Shown one piece after another: positions 33,336 through 44,225 of a DNA stretch of 64,000 nucleotides. The notes beneath the pieces are model-generated. The model was not told the origin of the DNA, did no database searches, and saw only the letters and a program-made list of their open reading frames with translations. The DNA is from Rhizomys pruinosus (Eukaryota > Chordata > Mammalia > Rodentia > Spalacidae). Where the stretch lies: contig VZQC01000610.1 in assembly GCA_009823505.1 (NCBI GenBank), forward strand, positions 365,405 to 429,404. Reading direction: 5' to 3'. The number at the start of each line of letters is the position of its first letter. Position 1 is the stretch's first letter. Both the position numbers and the translations under genes were made by a program.

Positions 33336-33690
33336 ATGGGGTTCATAATATCACTTTACATTTGTACTTTACTGTCTACAAACCTCCTTCCTATGTGTTT
33401 TCTCAGATTACCCAAATCAAACCAGATTTGCAGGAATTAACATTTCAGGGAAAATGATAGGGACAAGGGAAGAGGAGTGCAAACAGCTTGAATTGAATCT
33501 CCAGCTGCATAATGAGAGCCGTGTCAGAGAAGTCAGCTTCTCTTAACCCCTGGACTTGTAAGTGTGTCCTGTAATCAAAGTTCTGCAAGAAATTAGCAAA
33601 ATTCAGTACATTTTTAAATCACAAAATCAGTATTAAAGTATTCATCTCACAACCAACAACTTGGAGAAAATGGATTTAAAAGACAATTAC
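33336..33690. other. No feature recognised
   Basis: About 350 bp unassigned. The right end is the target site of a composite SINE. Confidence 0.4.
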
Positions 33691-33937
33691 GGGCTGGAGA
33701 GATGGCTCAGCAGTTAAGAGCACCAACTGCTCTTGCAGAGGACCCGGGTTTGATTCCCAGCACCCACATGGCAGCTATGAACCATCTTTAATCCAAGCAT
33801 GGTGGCACATGCCTTTAATCCTAGCACTCGGGAGGCAGAGGCAAGTGGATCTCTGTAAGTTTAAGGCCAGCCTGGTCTACAGAGTGAGTTCTAGGCCAGC
33901 TGGGGCTACAGGGAGGCCCTATCTCAAAAAAGAAAAA
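33691..33937 (+). mobile_element. Composite SINE: B2 head fused to B1 body (copy 3)
   Basis: Sense orientation. The B2 head runs 33691-33790, from 'gggctggagagatggctcag' to 'gcagctatgaaccatcttta'. The B1 body starts at 33791 with 'atccaagcatggtggcacat' and ends 'ggaggccctatctcaaaaaa'. The 13-bp duplication 'aaaagacaattac' flanks the unit (33678-33690 and 33938-33950). Nothing separates head from body, and the B2 3' half is missing. Confidence 0.95.
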
Positions 33938-33997
33938 AAAAGACAATTACTAATTCAATAGCCAAGAAGAAATAAAGCCAAGGAAGAATTTGCTGAT

Positions 33998-34311
33998 TGT
34001 AGACAATCCCCCAGGTCTGCTGGGGAATTTTGGGGTCTGACCGTGAAGGAAAGAGGGGTGAGAGGCACAGAGTCAAGACACAGACCCTGGGAATTGGGTG
34101 AATGCACACAGAAGGCAAGTTGTCCATGGACTCGTTTATTGGGGGCAGGGTTAGGGGTTATGTACTGTTCATATTCCCGCTCTCCTCTTGTCGTCTTCTG
34201 ATTGGCCCAGGTCTGCAGCGCTGCTTGTATGGTCTCACCTGCCCAGGGCAGGTTAGGTTGATGAGGGACAAGCTCTGCGCATGCCTAATTCTCAGCATAC
34301 TGGCTACTACA
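33998..34311 (-). mobile_element. ERV LTR (antisense), 314 bp, with adjacent polypurine tract
   Basis: On the minus strand it begins 'tgtagtagccagtatgctga' and ends 'gggggattgtctaca', so the ends form TGTAG...CTACA inverted repeats. It contains 'ccccaataaacgag' (poly-A signal). Just upstream of its start, in sense, is 'aaagggtggaaa', a plausible polypurine tract, which marks this as the 3' LTR of an element continuing to the right. ERVK-like by layout; the family is not named. Confidence 0.78.
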
Positions 34312-36480
34312 TTTCCACCCTTTGTATTTAATTTTGCGTGAGGAGCGGTCCAGTGGGAGCTCGGGTGCTATGCCCAAACCTCGTTGACCCCACCCCTGGC
34401 ATTCCAACATATTGGCTGCGTCTGTCTTAGGTCGCCCTGGTTTTGCAGAGTCTTACCTGTCTTTGACTGGCCAGCCACTGAGGGAAGAGGCCAGGAACAG
34501 AACCATGGAGGGAAGAGACAAGCTCATTCCCGGGAATTGTGGATGGATGAGAGCCAGATGCAAATCACCTCATCAGGAGGAGTGCATGCAGAGTCCCTAT
34601 TGACCATTGCTGAGAGGACCTTGGCCATTGTTTTGTTGACCTGGCGTTGGCTGCAGGCAAAGCGAAACAAACACCTGAAGAGAAAAAGCAGAGAAAGGCC
34701 AGGAGGCAGAGGATGCCCCAGGGGACCAACGTAGCAGGACGTTAGCTTAGAGCACACCTGGGAAACAAAGCTAGTATCAAAGGCTCTGACCTCAGGGAAG
34801 GTAGAGACAACTTGAGAACCAAGGGTCAAGGTGTAGGTAATAAACTGTTGTGACCAGGGGCCTTTAATAATGTCACCAAGTTCACGATGTAGACATGTAA
34901 TATGGAGGACTTGGTAGGGGGTCAGACAGAATAAGGAAAACCTGGGTCACAACTCAACTCTCCCTCTCATTATGTGGCCTTCAAATCCTTGAAGGAAGTT
35001 CACAAGAGTGAACCACAGTTGATGTCTCCAAGATGGAATGATCCATGCTAGGGGGGTTTTATTGGGTCCTTAGCACCATGATTTTAATGGAATTTACCTA
35101 CTGGTCAATAAATCTGACAAGTGAGTTAAGGATATATGAGCCAAGACTCAGAGAAACTAGAAGGTTAAGTCCACTGGCAGATCCAGGAAGTCCTCAGCTC
35201 TCAGCTGAGAAAGAAACTGGCTCTTTGGGGGGTCTTGATCCTAAACTATCTAGCCAATTTTTAGCCCCTACTTTTATCATATTACCCTCTGAGGAGGTTA
35301 CCCAATTGCCAAGAGGGAATCAGGGCACCAACTGCTCTGACTTCTTCCATGCTGAAAAGGGGTGTAGGAGGTGGTGACTGGGGTACCCCTGCTCAGTGGA
35401 TCTATCTAAAAAAAAAAACAAAAAAACAAAAAGTATAGTTACAGAGAGAACAAAATCCTTGACTAGTGCCTGTGAAGGCAAGAGTAGCTAGGTACATTTT
35501 CTAGGCAGGGAACCAAGGGAGGAACAGGGTGAATAAAAAAAAAAAAAAAAAAACCTTAAAAGTCCATTAGAATTTCTCAACCATGGGTTCTGAAGCATCC
35601 ATTATTGGGCTTCTTCTTTTGTTCATTTGTCCATGATGTCTGGACTCAGCATCTGCTTTCCAGGAAATTTCAATAGTCACAGTGTAAGTTTTCCCTTAGG
35701 TAGTTGCTTACGTAAAGAGAAGAAACTGTTATTTGGTAAGAACAAATCTTATATGACTTTAAATGATTTAAAATCTAGTGTTTGGAGGCACAATCTCTCA
35801 GACTTTAAAAGAAATATAATGATTACTTATCTTTTGGTTATACTTTTCCTTTGGGTGTATAAGTCCATACAGTTAGCCCAGATTGGCCAACTTTTATTTT
35901 CTCAAGGTCAGTTGAGGATCTGGTCATCAGGGGCCACTCGGACTTTTGGGGGGAGAGGCCTCTGGCTCCTCTAGACTTTTCATTTACCAGTTCCATCCAC
36001 ATGAGGACAAGGTCCATCCACAGGAGGACAAAGTCCATCCACAGGAGGACAAAGTCCATCCACAGGAGGACAAAGTCCATCCACAGGAGGACAAAGTCAG
36101 GTCTTTCTAGACCAGGCTTCCCTTTTTGAAGACTGTCCTCATTACAGACTGGACACTAGCTAGAGTCCTGTTAGTGGGTCTCCAAAACCTCCCTGCCTAG
36201 AAGGACTGGGATTCACAATTGCAGGACATTTCAAGAGATGCCCCCAGACATAGTCCCCAGGGACTGGTTGAACTCAGAGGGCAAGAACAAAGTTGTTCCT
36301 TAGGTCCCTCAGCCGAATTGGTATGGGCGTTTAAGTATGGTCGGTATCCATCCAGAAAGGCTAAATTACACCAGCCTAACACCTTTAACTACTGTATAAT
36401 ATTCTATATAAGGCTTGGACAAAAGTTCAAGCAGCCTTGTATAATACTGACTGGAGGACGGACTTAACACCATACGTTAA
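34312..36480 (-). mobile_element. Probable degenerate ERV internal region, no intact retroviral frame
   Basis: Continues from the polypurine tract of the LTR, so it should be the 3' internal part of the same provirus. No gag, pol or env domain can be recognised. The minus frame 34524-34829 has a hydrophobic stretch (PPGLSLLFLFRCLFRFAC) that might be a relic membrane segment, but this is weak. No second LTR is found to the right, so the outer limit is uncertain. Confidence 0.42.
35993..36097. repeat. Minisatellite, 21-bp unit, five copies
   Basis: The unit 'ccatccacaggaggacaaag' plus t is repeated five times; the first copy has two changes ('ccatccacatgaggacaagg'). Because the unit is seven codons long, the minus strand reads a periodic WMDFVLL peptide, with no sign that it is expressed. 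Confidence 0.97.
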
Positions 36481-36971
36481 GCAGGCATAACTTGCAAGAT
36501 CAAACTAAACAATTTCAGGTTTATTTTAAATGTAAAACTGTTCATCACTACAATTACTACAAACAGGAACAACCTTTTTCATTTTTCAAACCCTTTATCC
36601 TGATTTATAGTTTTCCCAGAAAGACAGGAGTTGTAACCCATACCAGAAGACAGGAAATAAACTGATAAGGATTACTAAATCCATCCAAACTGTCTTCTTT
36701 TGGACTACATGCAGTTCGTTCGGAAAGATAGAATTTAGCTTTTTGAACCAAATTATATGGTTAGGTTAAAGGAAATATCAAAATCAACTCTTGCAAGAAA
36801 CATAAAGTACATTATTCAGTAGCCATAGGTAACCCACCATTTGCCTGTGCCCATTTAATCCAAACCTATAACAGGGAGTCAGGTTCAAGACAGGAGAGGA
36901 CTGAAAATTAACAACTCTGTATATTCACAATCCTTTTCAGGCCACTAGTAAACTAGCTTGAGTGTTTATAC
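36481..36971. other. AT-rich unassigned sequence
   Basis: May still belong to the ERV interior or to the repeat that follows. 'aaggcttggacaaaa' near 36412 reappears as 'aaagcttggacaaaa' near 37258. Confidence 0.35.
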
Positions 36972-37226
36972 CACTTTATTTTTTAATTTTATTTATTTAT
37001 TTATTTATTTATGTGTTTGAATGTACTGTCTGCATGTAGGTTTGTGCACCCATGTTGTGCAATGCTGTGGAGGTCAGAACAGGGTGTCAGATTCCCCTGG
37101 AACTGGAGTTCTCCTGGAATTGGAGTTACAGATGGTTCTCAGCTGCCATGTGGGTGCTGGGATCGAACCCGGGTCCTCTGCAAGAGCAGTCGGAACTCTT
37201 AACCACTAAGCCATCTCTCCAGCCCT
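36972..37226 (-). mobile_element. B2 SINE, long subtype (antisense)
   Basis: (TTTA)n tail, 'gaatgtactgtctgcatgta', 'ctggagttctcctggaattg' (internal duplication) and 'gccatctctccagccc'. 'gtttatacc' lies just before the tail and just after the head as the target duplication; the right side has it twice. Confidence 0.94.
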
Positions 37227-37617
37227 GTTTATACCTGTTTATACCTGATATGCATATAAAGCTTGGACAAAAACTAAACACTCTTAAAGAAACCTTGACT
37301 AGATATACATTTTGATTTTTAAACTAATTGACTGAACCTTACAAATTTAAGGTTATTTATATAGTGTCCTTTTTACTTGTCACAACAAACCTCCTCAGAC
37401 TTTTATCACTTGCATAGACTTTTTTCATCATCTTCACATAAATCCTTACTAAAAATATCTTTTTAACATTTTTCATTTTTATATCTCTTTTTGATACCAT
37501 GTGACATAACATTCATAAACATATTTACCCTTAATTGTGCAGATTTACTAAGTAATTAACATTTGTTTCTCATGTAATGAGATGGGATAGTTATCTCAAA
37601 TACAACAGTTTGAAAAA
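37227..37617. other. AT-rich unassigned sequence
   Basis: No gene or repeat identified between the B2 and the L1-3'-end-like repeat. Confidence 0.35.
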
Positions 37618-38172
37618 TCAGATATCTAATTGCTTGTGCTTCATTAGTAGGATCGAAAGGTTATTCCTGGACAAACTGTCAACCCATGAAAGGAAACAGC
37701 CAGAATTGACCAGAGTCCAAGACAACAGCTCCAGAGAGAGTGGACTGTTTTACTTCTCATCCACCTGTGCCCCTTTCCTAAGCCTAGGGAACAATCTGCG
37801 GAAGAGGGGGCGTGGTAGAATGTAAAGGCTGCGATTGGGGTGAATGGTGAAACTACAGCGATGTAGTCTGGACACTCATTTGATCAACTTGATTGAACAA
37901 ACAACCTGTCACCCCCCACTGGATGGTGGGGCTGTGGGGGTTTGGGCACAACAGCCTGCAGATAGGTTTTGCATGAAGGATGCTTGTACTCATGGATTAT
38001 CACTTATAGCTAAAAAATGAAAAAAAAAACTGAGAGAAAGATGCAGGACAGTTATGGCAAAATGCATGATCTGGGATAGGGTGGGGGTAGGGGGGAAGGG
38101 AAAGGGAAATATGCCTGATATGAATTGGAAAATGATTTATGAAATGCACAAAGCACCAATAAAAAAAAAATT
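37618..38172 (+). mobile_element. L1-3'-end-like repeat (family Q), copy A
   Basis: Starts near 'tctaattgcttgtgcttcat', passes 'gaagagggggcgtggtagaa' and 'gtttgggcacaacagcctgc', then a purine tract 'agggtgggggtaggggggaa', and ends 'agcaccaataaaaaaaaa'. The purine tract plus poly-A end fit an L1 3' UTR. The reverse complement recurs at 44226-44842, and the 3' end alone at 31774-31905. Both long copies keep a ~62-codon frame starting in CFISRIERL. Confidence 0.75.
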
Positions 38173-38289
38173 GAGCTCTTAGTTTCAAACATCTCAGGAC
38201 TAAACACCCTCTATATCCACCCAGGCAACCATGCCACTTGCTTTATGGCAGGGATGCAAATGGTCAATGACAAACAGCTTTACACAGCA

Positions 38290-38545
38290 ACTTTTTAAAA
38301 TTTTCTGGGCCAAAGACTATGTCTATGAGGATTCAAGTAGCCTTGTCAGGCATTTCATCGTTTGAGAACTGTCTTCCATTTTATTACTTTATGTATTAAT
38401 TGGGTTGATTAATTTGTTATTTAGGGTTTTTTTTTAATTCTTTGTATATATTCTCTGTCAGTTGTATAGCTAGCAAAGATTTTTTTCTCTCATTATTTAT
38501 TAGTTGTTTCATTAATTCAAATAAGTTTTAGAAATGTTAAGTTTA
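38290..38545 (-). mobile_element. Old L1M 3' region fragment (antisense)
   Basis: 'ttaattgggttgattaattt', 'gttatttagggttttttttt', 'aattctttgtatatattctc' and 'gtatagctagcaaagatttt' resemble the antisense of ancient L1M 3' UTRs. Confidence 0.55.
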
Positions 38546-40582
38546 ATAAAGGGAAAAACATTCGTTGAGTATAGGAACTGTCTGAGCCTTTAATACACCA
38601 AGAAACTTTGTATACCTCAAAAAGGAACATTGTTGTCTTGGTGCATTTTTTTCCTGCTGTTATGAGACACTCCATACTTAGATAAACACAGAAAACTATA
38701 TGTGAAGTTGATCTGTATGTGTGTTTGTGAGAAAAATAGGCTAAGAGCCTGGCACTTCATGGAGCATTCTCTGAGAAATGCTGGTAGATTTCTAAAACAC
38801 TCTCTATCACAGCTGATCTTTGCAGATTCATAAGCCTCCACAATCTTAACGCTCTCAGTTTTATCACATTTAGTATTCTCACAAATATACTGGCAAAAAA
38901 TTAAATCTGGATCTGAAAAAAAAGCCAGGATAGTGAGAGTTACAGCTACTCCAACTCAGAATAACAGAGGAAGAATTGTACTGAGAGGCTCACCTAACAG
39001 GAATGATTTCTTGTCTGCCAGCAGCCCATAAATTATTAAATACAGTGCCCATGAAATCTATTTCCATGCACTGTTTTCCTGCTCCAAACTTGAAAGTCAT
39101 CATGTGATCCTGCTATCTCTTCCTGTCTAAACCCACAGGACCTCCTCTATATGGCCACCTCCTTCCTCTGCATAATTAGTGCATTGCTAGCCTCTCTGAA
39201 TACTCAACAAGTCATAATCTCAATGTTTATCACCCACTGAGGCTTGGTTGCTCTATGATTCAGTGAGTGGAGAGTTACACAGGATTCTGGGATATGGCTA
39301 GTATCCTGTTCAAACATCTTTAATCCATCTCCCCAGCCCTATGCTTATCTGACCTCCATCTACCTCAGAAAGAAAACTATCCACCCTTTCCTCAAAGTTT
39401 CCTCCCTGAAAGGGTCCCTGGACAAAGCCAGCATCATCTCCAAGCTGTCCAGTTGTATCCCAGTCCACCTCTGCCCCACTCTGTCACAGCAAGCATTGCC
39501 ATTTATCTCTTATGCTGTTACTAGCCTTCCAAGATTCAGTCATTTCTGAGGCTTTGTCCCCAAGATTTAACATAAGATCTCAGAATTTATACCCAAACTT
39601 TAGAGAGAATCCAAAATGGACTAAGAAATTTTATCCTGCCCAGACATGTGACTACTGCTTGAGACTCAGCACACATGGTTTTTCCCAAAGAGTTCTCATG
39701 GGTGACTAACACTGGGGAAACTGTTTCTGCCCTTCTCTAAGTTGTTCTACTTTGAGACAATAAGAGATCATTTGCAAATGTAAATCTGTCCTTTTATCTG
39801 CATCATTCTTGAGGCTCCTTGTTGATTTTACTTTGTTTTGCTTGATTTGAATGGAATGAGGGCTTCTAGAAGACTCCCAGGAAAAGTCAGTTTGGTCACC
39901 TGAGCAAATACTGGAAAAAGCAACAAGTAACTGGTCTACGTGACAAGTATCTATTCCTAATTTGTGTGCAAAGGATCAAAATGTGGCCATATTTCTTGAG
40001 CTGTCCAGCAGATGGAGGTGATCGAACCGGGAATTGTGCCTGATGGATCTCCATTCCTCTGGAGTTGAGGCTCTTAGGGAAGGGAACTTTCCAGCTTTCC
40101 CAAAGAACAGAAATGAAGCGATCACCTCCGCTACTTGTTCACTAGTCTGAGTTTTGTTGAAGAACAGAATGAAAAGGGAGAAACAAACTCTGGGATATAA
40201 AAATCCATATGAACATCAGAGAACAAGAGGAGGGGTGCTGAGACAAGAACAGCCTCCTGGTTTAACCTCCTTACGATAGGATTTGAATGTCCTCCTGTTG
40301 TCTCACTAATGCAAGCCCAACTTACCCACAAATAGAAGACTTCCTCATCAGCCAGCTTAACTTATAGGCATCTCAGAATATTGCGTATACCTCTCTATGC
40401 TCTTGAGATTCCAGAGAAATTCAATTCCCAAAATTTATGAGAAGTTATTTATTTGGAATAGCTATAAAAAGAAAAACCAGGTACAGAAATTATAGATGCT
40501 GCGTCCTAGTCAGAAGGGAAGTGTAAGGTTAAGATTAATATAATGAGTAGTATTTATATATATATATATAGATATAGATGAG
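38546..40582. other. About 2 kb with no recognised feature
   Basis: Single-copy-looking DNA with no convincing frame or named repeat. A (TA)n run lies at about 40555-40571 beside the next B1. Confidence 0.45.
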
Positions 40583-40727
40583 TTGTTGACAGGGTCTAGC
40601 CCTTTTTTGTCCCCAGGCTTGGCCGGAGCTCACTCTGTAGACCAGGCTGGCCTGACTCACCAGGATCTGCCCGCCTCTGCCTCCCAAGTGCTGATCGCTT
40701 ACAGGCTGCACCACCATGCCCCGGCTA
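40583..40727 (-). mobile_element. B1 SINE (antisense), diverged
   Basis: 'ttgacagggtctagcccttt', 'gtagaccaggctggcctgac', 'gcctcccaagtgctgatcgc', 'caccaccatgccccggct'. Several small indels relative to the other B1 copies. Confidence 0.9.
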
Positions 40728-41458
40728 AGCTAACCAGTATTTTTATAATGAAAAGTGCAGCTAGCTGTATATCTAAGATTAATACCCACACTGTTTATAA
40801 TCCATGAGCAAGTTGTAAGCCAAACAATATTTCAGTACATAAATTTCATTTTTAGAATTATCAAACATATATTTATGGCCGAATATTGGCAACAATTACT
40901 TTCCTGAAGGAAAATAAACCCTCTTTATTGACCATGAAATTATTTCAGCATTGAACTCACATCTAATGTCCATTTCCCATATGTTTTTGTGAAGTTAATA
41001 AAGTAGTCAAGGCAGAGGACATAAAGCATGCAGGGTATAAAGTATTCATTTCGGTCTCTAGATGAGATAGCAGATCAAATACCAGCATTTTCTTCTCTCC
41101 CTGAGAAGCTTTGTGTGAAGGACAGTAAATGAGTCTGTCCACAAGGACAAAGAGACTAGGAAGAGTCTACAGCCACAAACTGCTGGCATCTAAGGAGAAG
41201 CATCACAAGTAACAAGTGACAGCACATCCAGGAGAGCTGCATTCCAAGCTGATGGGAGGAATGCAAGCCAACAACCCCCTCAGTTTACACAGTAAACCCA
41301 AAATAAGAAGACTGTCTACATATGGTGGTTCTAAAAGGGAGAATGACTCTAAAAGCAGAATTGGTTTACAGATTACTGAAGAAGCAGTTAGTTCTTCCAG
41401 TGCCTTAACTCTACCTAGTAGGCAGACAACTGCACCATCTTACCCTGGGACGAGCTCG
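40728..41458. other. No feature recognised
   Basis: Unassigned. The + frame 41216-41518 runs into the SINE tail and has no recognisable content. Confidence 0.4.
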
Positions 41459-41461
41459 GAG

Positions 41462-41728
41462 CTTTTTTTTTTTTTTTTAATTTTTTTTATTATTTTATTT
41501 CTTTCTGACTGTGTATGAATGTATGTCTGTCATGCATGGTCTTGTGCACCGTGTTGTGCCATTGCCGCGGAGGTCAGAAGGACGGTTCTCGGATCCCTGG
41601 AACTGGAGTTCTCCTGGAATTGGAGTTTCAGACGGTTCTCGGCCGCCATGTGGGTGCTGGGGATCGAACCCGGGTCCTCTGTAAGAGCGGTCGGCGCTCT
41701 TAACCGCTAGGCCGTCTCTCCAGCCCCA
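41462..41728 (-). mobile_element. B2 SINE, long subtype (antisense), CpG-rich young copy
   Basis: Long poly-T tail, 'ctggagttctcctggaattg', 'ggttctcggccgccatgtgg', 'gatcgaacccgggtcctctg', 'ggtcggcgctcttaaccgct'. Several CpGs survive (cggccgcc, gcggtcggcgc), which marks a young insertion. 'agctttttttt' flanks both sides. Confidence 0.95.
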
Positions 41729-42439
41729 AGCTTTTTTTTTTTAAGATGTTAAGATTAACAGCCTCTGGTCTGGGAGACTGTTCTCTACCCAACCCTAGTG
41801 GAAATACCAGGATCCAAAAGGTCATGGAGAGAAGCTGAGGCTTGGCACCATGTGACATTTAGAGTCCTTGCAGAGAGGCCAGGAGGCCACTGGTAAAGAT
41901 ACAACCTCAGTTGTGGTAAGGAACCCAGGATATTAGAGCTACAATGACCATGGGACATCTACAAGGACAGCTCAAGTGTAGAGTGGAGCTGTCTGAGATC
42001 ACAAGACAAGCTGTGTGTGCTGCAGATGACAGAGCTACAGAAGTGGAGTTTCCCAGGCATTTGGAGCCAGAATACCAGGAGTGAACCCCAGATGTTGGAC
42101 GTTTTGCTACACTGCTCCAGTTCGATTTTGCTTAACTGTTCCTGGTTCTTTCCCTTTGAAATAAGAAAGTATTTAACTTTTTTTTTATTTTTTGGAGGCT
42201 ACATTTAAGAGACTTGGGATGTTTTAAAGAGACTTTGAACTTTTAAAGTGTTTGAGTGCTTCAGTTCCTGCCTCCGGGTTCCTTGATAGTGGAATACGTT
42301 CATTAGTTCCTGTCCCCAAAGTAAATCCAGAACCACCTGAAGTTGAAATCATATCATATATGATTTTATCAGATGGGTTTCTTTCACTCAAAAGTATGCA
42401 CTAAAGTTCCTCCATGTGTTGGAGCAGGTGATAGCTCAT
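41729..42439. other. No feature recognised
   Basis: Unassigned sequence leading to the broken 3' side of an antisense L1. Confidence 0.4.
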
Positions 42440-42671
42440 ATGCTTTCATATTGAAGTAGGTTCCCTTCAGACCTATTAATTCTAGGACTTTTAACATGAA
42501 TGCATGCTGGATTTTGTGAAAGGCATTTTCTGCATCTATTGATATAACCATGTGACTTTTGTCTTCAAGTCCATTTGTATGCTTTATGATATTTATTGAC
42601 TTAACATACGTTGAACCATCCCTGCATCTCTAGAATAATGTCTGCCTGATTGTGGTGGATGATCTTTTGTT

Positions 42672-42917
42672 TTGTTTTGTTTTGTTTTGTTTCATTTTTT
42701 TAATTTTATTTATTTTATGTGTATGAGTGTACTGTCTGCATGTAAGTAGGTGCACCCGTGTCGTGCAATGCTGCGGAGGTGAGAAGAGGGTGCTGGATTC
42801 CCCTGGAACTGGAGGTAAAGACTGTTCTCAGCCGCCATGTGGGTGCTGGGAATCGAACCCGGGTCCTCTGCAAGAGCAGTCGGCACTCTTAACCACTGAG
42901 CCATCTCTCCAGCCCCA
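42672..42917 (-). mobile_element. B2 SINE, short subtype (antisense) in L1
   Basis: Tail with (TTTTG)n and poly-T, 'gtatgagtgtactgtctgca', 'gattcccctggaactggagg', 'gccatctctccagccccag'. The L1 phrase 'gtggatgatctttt' is duplicated before (about 42655) and after (about 42919). Confidence 0.94.
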
Positions 42918-43109
42918 GGTGGATGATCTTTTGGATGTGCATCTGTATCCAGTTTGGGAGTATTTTGTTGAGCATCTTTTATTCTATCTCTGTTTATTAA
43001 GGGTGTATATGGGCCTTTCTTTCTTTTATCTTTACTTGGTTTGGCTATTGGGAGTGTTACTGTCTTCATAGAATGAATTTGGAAGTTCTCCCTGTTTCTA
43101 CCTTTTTTT

Positions 43110-43366
43110 AAAAAAGATATCATACTCTTTTGATATCACACTTTTTTACATTTTTATTTATTTTTTATGCATATGAGTGTACTGTCTCCATGTAGTTCTA
43201 TGCACCCGTGTCATGCAATGCTGCAGAGGTCAGAGGAGGGTGTCAGATTCCCCTGGAACCGAGGTCAAAGACGGTTCTCAGCCACCATGTGGGCATTGGG
43301 GATTGAACCCGGGTCCTCTACAAGAACAGTCAGTGCTCTTAACCACTAGGCCATCTCTCCAGCGCC
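43110..43366 (-). mobile_element. B2 SINE, short subtype (antisense) in L1
   Basis: 'catatgagtgtactgtctcc', 'gattcccctggaaccgaggt', 'gccatctctccagcgcc'. 'cctgtttctacctttt' before and 'cctgtttctatctttt' after are the duplicated target. The tail includes extra 'gatatcatactcttttgata'. Confidence 0.92.
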
Positions 43367-43576
43367 TGTTTCTATCTTTTTGAATAGTTTGAGCAGTATT
43401 GGTTGTAGATCTTCTTTGAATGTCTGATAAAATTCTGCCTTAAAGCCATCTGGGCCTGGGCTTTTTCCCCCTCTTATGTTATGGGTCTGTGTAAGCTGTT
43501 GACCTCTTCGTGGTTTAACTTTGGTGGAATCCATGACTCTAGAAATTTATCCATTTCATTTAGGTTTTCAAATTTA

Positions 43577-43741
43577 ATGGAGTATAGTTTTTTTTTTAGT
43601 CTTTTTGAGACAGGGTCTCCCTTTAGTACCAGATGGCCTGGAACTCTCTATGTAGACCAGGCTGGCTTTGAACTCACAGAGATCCACCTGCCTCTGCCTC
43701 CCATGTGCTGGGATTAAAGGCATGTGCCACCACGCCAGGCT
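43577..43741 (-). mobile_element. B1 SINE (antisense) in L1
   Basis: Poly-T, 'gagacagggtctccctttag', 'accaggctggctttgaactc', 'gcatgtgccaccacgccagg'. 'gagtatag' flanks both sides and is also part of the duplication of the next insert. Confidence 0.93.
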
Positions 43742-44225
43742 CAGAGTATAGATTTTTTTTCCACAGATGACATCTTTTATTTATTTATACATTTTATTAA
43801 TTCCAGAATTTCTTTTTCTCACATCCAGACCCTTCCTCAGTCTCCAACCCCTCCCCACTACCCATCCCCATGCAGGACTTCAAAATTATAGGGAAAATTA
43901 GCTGCTATAAGTAATGAACTTAACTAAGCTGTTCAATACAAAATTATCACACAAATGCTGGTGTCTGTATATTAACAGCACATAATGCAACAGATAGCCT
44001 TAACAAAACATCTGCAGTTAAGATAGCATCAAAAAGAATTAAGATACTTAGGTAAATATATAACCAAGGAGGTAAAGATTTTAACTGAACACTAGAAGAT
44101 AACTACTGAGAGAAATGGAAGATGTAAAGAAATAAAAGACTTGTGATTTCCTGGCTTGGAAGGCTTAACATTGTTAGGATATCCCAACTGACAATTGAAT
44201 TCAATCTTTATAAAAATGCCATGAA

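Noticed and set aside
34524..34829. Possible retroviral envelope tail in the minus frame
   Set aside because: Only one hydrophobic stretch is seen, with no diagnostic envelope motif. Kept only as a weak remark under the ERV interior.
35838..36080. Periodic WMDFVLL peptide frame
   Set aside because: Produced by the 21-bp minisatellite; no flanking coding evidence.
42710..43123. 137-codon minus frame containing SINE-like peptide text
   Set aside because: It spans an antisense B2 and L1 DNA. The peptide part ([15 protein letters not shown]) is the usual B2 translation.
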